This document shows positions 5,888 through 8,418 of a stretch of 8,418 nt of DNA, piece after piece (positions within the stretch are counted from its first letter, which is position 1; the number at the start of each line of letters is the position of its first letter). The notes beneath the pieces were generated by a model. It made no database searches. It was not told the origin of the DNA and saw nothing but the letters and a program-made list of their open reading frames with translations. Origin of the DNA: Tannerella sp. (GTDB lineage: Bacteria > Bacteroidota > Bacteroidia > Bacteroidales > Tannerellaceae); the NCBI GenBank assembly GCA_031288935.1, contig JAITQL010000251.1, forward strand, positions 1 through 8,418, read 5' to 3'. A program made the translations under genes and the position numbers.

Positions 5888-7828
5888 TTAATGTTGACTT
5901 CCCTCCCACTCAATCGTTTGTTCCGTCCATTGTTCCATCGCGCCGGACAGTTCGCGCCGGACGGCCTCGTACTCGCTGTACAGGGCGGCGTCCGCGGCGC
6001 CTGCGGGAGTGGACAGGCGCGTTTCCAGCGCGGCCACGGCGCGTTCGAGGCGGGCGATGTTCCGTTCCGTCTCGGCAAGGGCTTTCTCCATGCGCCGGAG
6101 CCGCCGCTGCTGCTCCTTTTGCGCTTCGTAGGAAAGGCGGGTAGGCGGCGAGGCCGCTTCCGGCGATTCGTCCGCAGCAGCAGCGCCCGGAACGGTTCGA
6201 CGCTCCAGCTCCTGCAAACTCTCCATCTTCTTCCGCTCCAGAAACTCGTAGATGCCGCCCAGGTGTTCCCTGACCCGACCGTGTCCAAATTCGTATACCT
6301 TGTCGGCAAGTCCGTCCAGGAACTCGCGGTCGTGCGAAACGACGATCAGCGTGCCGTCGAACTCGCGCAGGGCGTTTTTCAAGACGTCCTTCGAGCGCAT
6401 GTCCAGGTGATTCGTCGGCTCGTCGAGAATCAGCAGGTTCACGGGTTCCAGCAGCAGGCGGATCATCGCCAGCCGGCTCCGCTCGCCGCCGGAAAGGACT
6501 TTCACCTTTTTGTCCGACGCTTCGCCGCCAAACATGAACGCGCCCAGCAGGTCGCGTATTTTGGTGCGGATGTCACCCTGCGCCACGTCGTCGACGGTCT
6601 CGAACACGGTGCGGGATTCGTCCAGCAGTTCGGCCTGGTTCTGCGCAAAATAACCGATCTTCACCTGATAGCCCAGCGTGAGCCGGCCTTCGTACGCAAT
6701 CCGGTTCATGATGCACTTGACGAGCGTAGACTTGCCCTCGCCGTTTTTGCCGACAAAGGCCACCTTGTCGCCCCGGTGAATGGTGAAGCCGACGCCGGCA
6801 AAGACGGTATGCGCGCCGTAGCGTTTGGCCAGGTTCTCGGCCGTGACCGGATAGGCGCCGGAGTGAGGCGCGGGCGGAAACTTCAGGCGCAGGAGCGAGG
6901 TATCGACCCCGTCCATCTCGATCCGTTCGATTTTCTCCAGCTGCTTGATGCGCGACTGCACCTGTACGGCCTTCGTTGCCTTGTAGCGGAAGCGTTCGAT
7001 AAACTCTTCCGTATCGGCGATTTTCTTCTGCTGGTTTTCGTAGGCGCGGAGCTGCTGTTCGCGGCGTTCCCGGCGGAGGGTGACGTATTCGGCATATTTC
7101 ACGCGGTAGTCGTAGATTTTCCCCAGTTCGATCTCGATGGTACGCAGCGTCGTATTGTTGATAAAGGCGCGGTCGTGCGAAACCAGTATCACGGCATTGG
7201 CGCGGGTGGCGATAAAGGTTTCGAGCCACTGGATGGACTCGATGTCCAGATGGTTGGTCGGCTCGTCGAGCAGCAGGACGTCCGGCCGTTGCAGCAGCAG
7301 CTTGGCCAGTTCGATGCGCATCCGCCAGCCGCCGCTGAACTCGGCCGTCGGCCGTTCAAAGTCCTCGCGCAGAAACCCCAGCCCCAGCAGCGTCCGTTCC
7401 AGTTCGGCGTGATAGTTCAGGCCGCCCGCCATGCGGAACTGTTCGGAAAGGAGCGTCACGCGGTCGATCAGTTTCCGAAATTCGTCCGACTCGTAATCCG
7501 TCCGTTCGGCCAGCAGCCCGTTCAGGCGGTTGATCTCGTCCTCCAGGCGGTGAATCCGTTCAAAGGCACGTTCAGCCTCGGCACGCACCGTGCGCCCGCC
7601 GGCCAGTTCCATCTGCTGCGGCAAATAGCCGACAGTCGTCTCCCTCGGAACGGCGACCGCACCGCCGGAAGGCGGCTGCAAACCGGCCAGTATCCTGAGC
7701 AGCGTAGACTTGCCCGCCCCGTTCCTGCCCACCAGGGCGATGCGATCCTTTTTATTGACGACAAACGAAACCGCGTCGAAAAGCACAAATCCGCCAAACT
7801 CTACCGTTAATCCTTCTATTGAAATCAT
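5888..7828 (-). CDS. ABC-F family ATPase (ribosome-associated, Uup/YheS-like)
   Basis: This 646-residue soluble protein has two ABC ATPase domains and no membrane segment, the ABC-F layout. Domain 1 has Walker A GRNGAGKST (34-42), signature FSGGWRMR (164-171) and Walker B VLLLDEPTNHLD (184-195). A charged linker follows (about 240-310), the region that reaches the P-site tRNA in studied members. Domain 2 has GKNGEGKST (360-368), LSGGERSR (445-452) and LLILDEPTNHLD (465-476). A Pro/Ala linker then leads to a C-terminal coiled coil (about 565-640). ABC-F proteins bind the ribosomal E site and ease stalled translation; some protect against antibiotics. Nothing here points to resistance rather than housekeeping. 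The start was set at 7828 (MISIEGL) because relatives begin this way and the promoter at 7876-7883 would leave a start at 7861 almost leaderless. With the 7861 start it would be 657 residues. Confidence 0.94.
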   Translation of the reverse strand: MISIEGLTVEFGGFVLFDAVSFVVNKKDRIALVGRNGAGKSTLLRILAGLQPPSGGAVAVPRETTVGYLPQQMELAGGRTVRAEAERAFERIHRLEDEINRLNGLLAERTDYESDEFRKLIDRVTLLSEQFRMAGGLNYHAELERTLLGLGFLREDFERPTAEFSGGWRMRIELAKLLLQRPDVLLLDEPTNHLDIESIQWLETFIATRANAVILVSHDRAFINNTTLRTIEIELGKIYDYRVKYAEYVTLRRERREQQLRAYENQQKKIADTEEFIERFRYKATKAVQVQSRIKQLEKIERIEMDGVDTSLLRLKFPPAPHSGAYPVTAENLAKRYGAHTVFAGVGFTIHRGDKVAFVGKNGEGKSTLVKCIMNRIAYEGRLTLGYQVKIGYFAQNQAELLDESRTVFETVDDVAQGDIRTKIRDLLGAFMFGGEASDKKVKVLSGGERSRLAMIRLLLEPVNLLILDEPTNHLDMRSKDVLKNALREFDGTLIVVSHDREFLDGLADKVYEFGHGRVREHLGGIYEFLERKKMESLQELERRTVPGAAAADESPEAASPPTRLSYEAQKEQQRRLRRMEKALAETERNIARLERAVAALETRLSTPAGAADAALYSEYEAVRRELSGAMEQWTEQTIEWEGSQH

Positions 7829-7875
7829 ACTTGGAAATCTTGCCCCGCCATCCGATGCCAAGGCTTTCAGGGGTG

Positions 7876-7908
7876 CAAAGATACGGCTTTTCTGCCGAAA
7901 GATTCAAG
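7876..7908 (-). promoter_or_regulatory. Bacteroidetes promoter for the ABC-F gene
   Basis: The minus strand has an exact -7 box TATCTTTG (7883-7876). The likely -33 box is CTTG (7908-7905), one base off TTTG, with a 21-base spacer. The start point should be near 7870, giving a ~40-base leader to the ATG at 7828. The sequence from the -7 box onward, TATCTTTGCACCC, is identical over 13 bases to that at the rRNA promoter. The -33 box lies in the first unit of the tandem repeat. Confidence 0.75.
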
Positions 7909-7940
7909 GATTCCAGGATTCAAAGATTCAAAGATTCAAG
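7901..7940. repeat. Five tandem 8-bp repeats (GATTCAAR)
   Basis: Five units sit head to tail without gaps: GATTCAAG, GATTCCAG, GATTCAAA, GATTCAAA, GATTCAAG. Only the second unit differs inside the GATTCAA core. The array begins at the -33 region of the ABC-F promoter and extends upstream of it. Such short tandem arrays can change copy number by slippage. Because the unit length is not a multiple of a helical turn, changes would rotate anything bound further upstream. Confidence 0.9.
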
Positions 7941-8114
7941 CTTTCACGCAGATCCCGCAGATTTTGATGACGTTTTATCCGCGAGAAACGAATCTTTGAT
8001 CCGTTGACCCCTCTTTTGCAACAAGCCCCGACAGGAGTTCCGAAATCCTGCGGGACGAAACGCAGCGTATCGCGATGCCGAAGTTAAAAGCAGGCCTCCG
8101 GCCGGCATTGCATT

Positions 8115-8136
8115 GCAAGGCAAAAGCCTTGCTTTT
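8115..8136 (+). terminator. Terminator-like hairpin with short T-run
   Basis: On the plus strand a perfect 7-bp stem GCAAGGC / GCCTTGC with an AAAA loop is followed directly by TTTT. The shape fits an intrinsic terminator, but the T-run is short and no plus-strand gene ends upstream. It could end an unrecognised small transcript or simply be one arm of the hairpin cluster. On the minus strand no T-run follows it. Confidence 0.3.
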
Positions 8137-8140
8137 AGCA

Positions 8141-8164
8141 CGGCGAAGTCCGGTGACTTCGCCG
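8141..8164. repeat. Perfect 10-bp inverted repeat with 4-base loop
   Basis: CGGCGAAGTC (8141-8150) and GACTTCGCCG (8155-8164) are exact reverse complements around CGGT. This is the strongest hairpin in the intergenic region. No T-run follows on either strand. It stands 55 bases before the HEPN-like remnant. Confidence 0.85.
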
Positions 8165-8180
8165 AACAACCGGGAATTAT

Positions 8181-8208
8181 TTTGCAACTTAATTATTTTG
8201 TAACTTTA
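8181..8208 (+). promoter_or_regulatory. Possible rightward promoter for the HEPN/MNT locus
   Basis: On the plus strand TTTG (8181-8184) and TAACTTTA (8201-8208) resemble the -33 and -7 boxes, the latter one base off TAnnTTTG. The spacer is 16 bases, shorter than the usual 19-21. Transcription would start near 8213, only a few bases before the ATG at 8219. Position and A/T richness support it; the spacing argues against it. Confidence 0.35.
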
Positions 8209-8218
8209 CAGTCAAAAG

Positions 8219-8320
8219 ATGGAAAAAGTTCAATTATCAGCGGATACAGTCTGACGAATTGTGGAGCATTGGATAGAGACGTCGGACGACGACTGTCGGA
8301 AAAATCAAAACATTACGGAC
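8219..8320 (+). pseudogene. Remnant of a HEPN-domain gene (truncated, with internal stop)
   Basis: From an ATG at 8219 the frame gives MEKVQLSADTV, a TGA stop (8252-8254), then RIVEHWIETSDDDCRK before losing resemblance to a protein I know. The WIETSDDD stretch resembles the N-terminus of small HEPN-domain proteins (W-h-x-x-S-x-x-D), which often sit next to MNT nucleotidyltransferases as toxin-antitoxin pairs. The TGA could arise from CGA by one C-to-T change. The remnant stays in frame with the nucleotidyltransferase ATG 34 codons on, so most of a HEPN gene appears to be missing. Alternatives are an 11-codon leader peptide or chance. The HEPN reading is from memory of the family. Confidence 0.45.
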
Positions 8321-8418
8321 ATGGATAAAACAGATGCTTTAAGGATAGCCGATGAATATGCCAGAGTGGTGGCTCAACATTTTGACTACCGTCGAATGAT
8401 TCTTTTCGGCTCGTATGC
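8321..8418 (+). CDS. MNT-type nucleotidyltransferase domain protein, 5' part
   Basis: The first 32 codons of an open frame run off the right edge. The end, RMILFGSYA, is the start of the nucleotidyltransferase fold: a beta strand followed by the GS motif that holds the nucleotide, normally followed by R/K-G and a DxD metal-binding pair, here outside the window. Small proteins of this kind (MNT) usually neutralise HEPN RNases, in some cases by adding AMP to them. The upstream HEPN-like remnant fits that context. The ATG at 8321 is the start because of the in-frame TGA at 8252-8254; other in-frame starts between them are not seen. The catalytic Asp residues cannot be checked here. Confidence 0.75.
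   Translation, partial: MDKTDALRIADEYARVVAQHFDYRRMILFGSY

Larger units (their letters stand above)
8027..8164. other. Cluster of hairpins: candidate structured RNA or dispersed repeat
   Basis: At least four stems lie in 138 bases. They are: CCCG-A-CAGGA with TCCTG-CGGG (8027-8054, one bulged A); GGCC-TCC-GGCC (8093-8103); GCAAGGC-AAAA-GCCTTGC (8115-8132); and a perfect 10-bp stem (8141-8164). The strand TTAAAAGCAGGC (from 8085) can also pair with GCCTTGCTTTTA (8126-8137) using a small bulge, competing with the third stem. I recognise no known RNA family. It may be a small RNA, a leader for the plus-strand locus, or a non-coding repeat scattered in the genome. Confidence 0.45.
7829..8218. other. 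Divergent intergenic region between ABC-F and HEPN/MNT locus
   Basis: About 390 bases carry no supported gene. From left to right they hold the ABC-F leader, a Bacteroidetes promoter facing left (7876-7908), five tandem 8-bp repeats (7901-7940), two CGCAGAT units at 9-base spacing (7947-7953, 7956-7962), and GAATCTTTGA (7990-7999), an inverted match to the tandem repeat at 7920-7929 and 7928-7937. A cluster of hairpins follows (8027-8164), then an A/T-rich stretch that probably holds a rightward promoter. Short ORFs here run through repeats and hairpins and resemble nothing I know. Confidence 0.7.

Noticed and set aside
5891..7810. A 639-codon plus-strand open frame opposite the ABC-F gene
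   Set aside because: It is the antisense shadow of a gene with unmistakable Walker A, signature and Walker B motifs. Its own translation is rich in Gln, Val and Arg without any motif or domain.
7829..7861. Eleven extra N-terminal codons for the ABC-F protein (start at 7861)
   Set aside because: The predicted transcription start near 7870 leaves almost no leader, and relatives begin at the MISIEGL-type start.
8113..8328. A 71-codon plus-strand open frame before the nucleotidyltransferase
   Set aside because: It starts inside a hairpin and passes through both strong stems and the A/T-rich promoter-like stretch in a different frame from the HEPN-like remnant. It has no recognisable motif.

Overview
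The window looks like chromosomal DNA from a Bacteroidales bacterium, most likely Tannerellaceae (Tannerella-like). Three things point this way. The 5' part of a 16S rRNA gene reads like Tannerella/Porphyromonas-type Bacteroidales (recognised from memory, not aligned). Two clear Bacteroidetes-type promoters with the -7 box TATCTTTG are present. The window also carries porZ, a component of the type IX secretion system (T9SS), which is restricted to Bacteroidetes.

Layout. Almost everything is on the minus strand, so transcription runs from right to left. At the right end (8219-8418) a plus-strand locus starts: a short broken reading frame resembling the start of a HEPN-domain gene, then the first 32 codons of a MNT-type nucleotidyltransferase that leaves the window. 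Between this locus and the minus-strand genes is about 390 bases of divergent intergenic DNA. It holds an ABC-F promoter, five tandem 8-bp repeats and a cluster of hairpins. Then, on the minus strand, come an ABC-F ATPase (7828-5888), rdgB (5809-5216), porZ (5179-2855), a TylF-like methyltransferase (2839-1982) and an acyltransferase-3 membrane protein (1978-932). The last four are tightly packed, with gaps of 36, 15 and 3 bases, and look like one transcription unit. After an AT-rich spacer with a long A/T dyad comes a strong rRNA promoter (759-728), a leader of about 380 bases with a boxA-like antitermination site, and the start of a 16S gene that leaves the left edge.

How the genes may work together. 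RdgB cleans the nucleotide pool and the ABC-F protein acts on ribosomes; both are housekeeping. PorZ is a surface protein of the T9SS attachment complex and in Porphyromonas gingivalis is linked to anionic LPS. The two genes directly downstream of porZ are of types that commonly decorate sugars (O-methylation and O-acylation). The packing suggests, but does not prove, that they modify the surface glycan with which PorZ works. That hypothesis, the broken HEPN remnant before the nucleotidyltransferase, and the structured intergenic region are the parts most worth a second look. I see no CRISPR array, tRNA, insertion sequence or phage gene.
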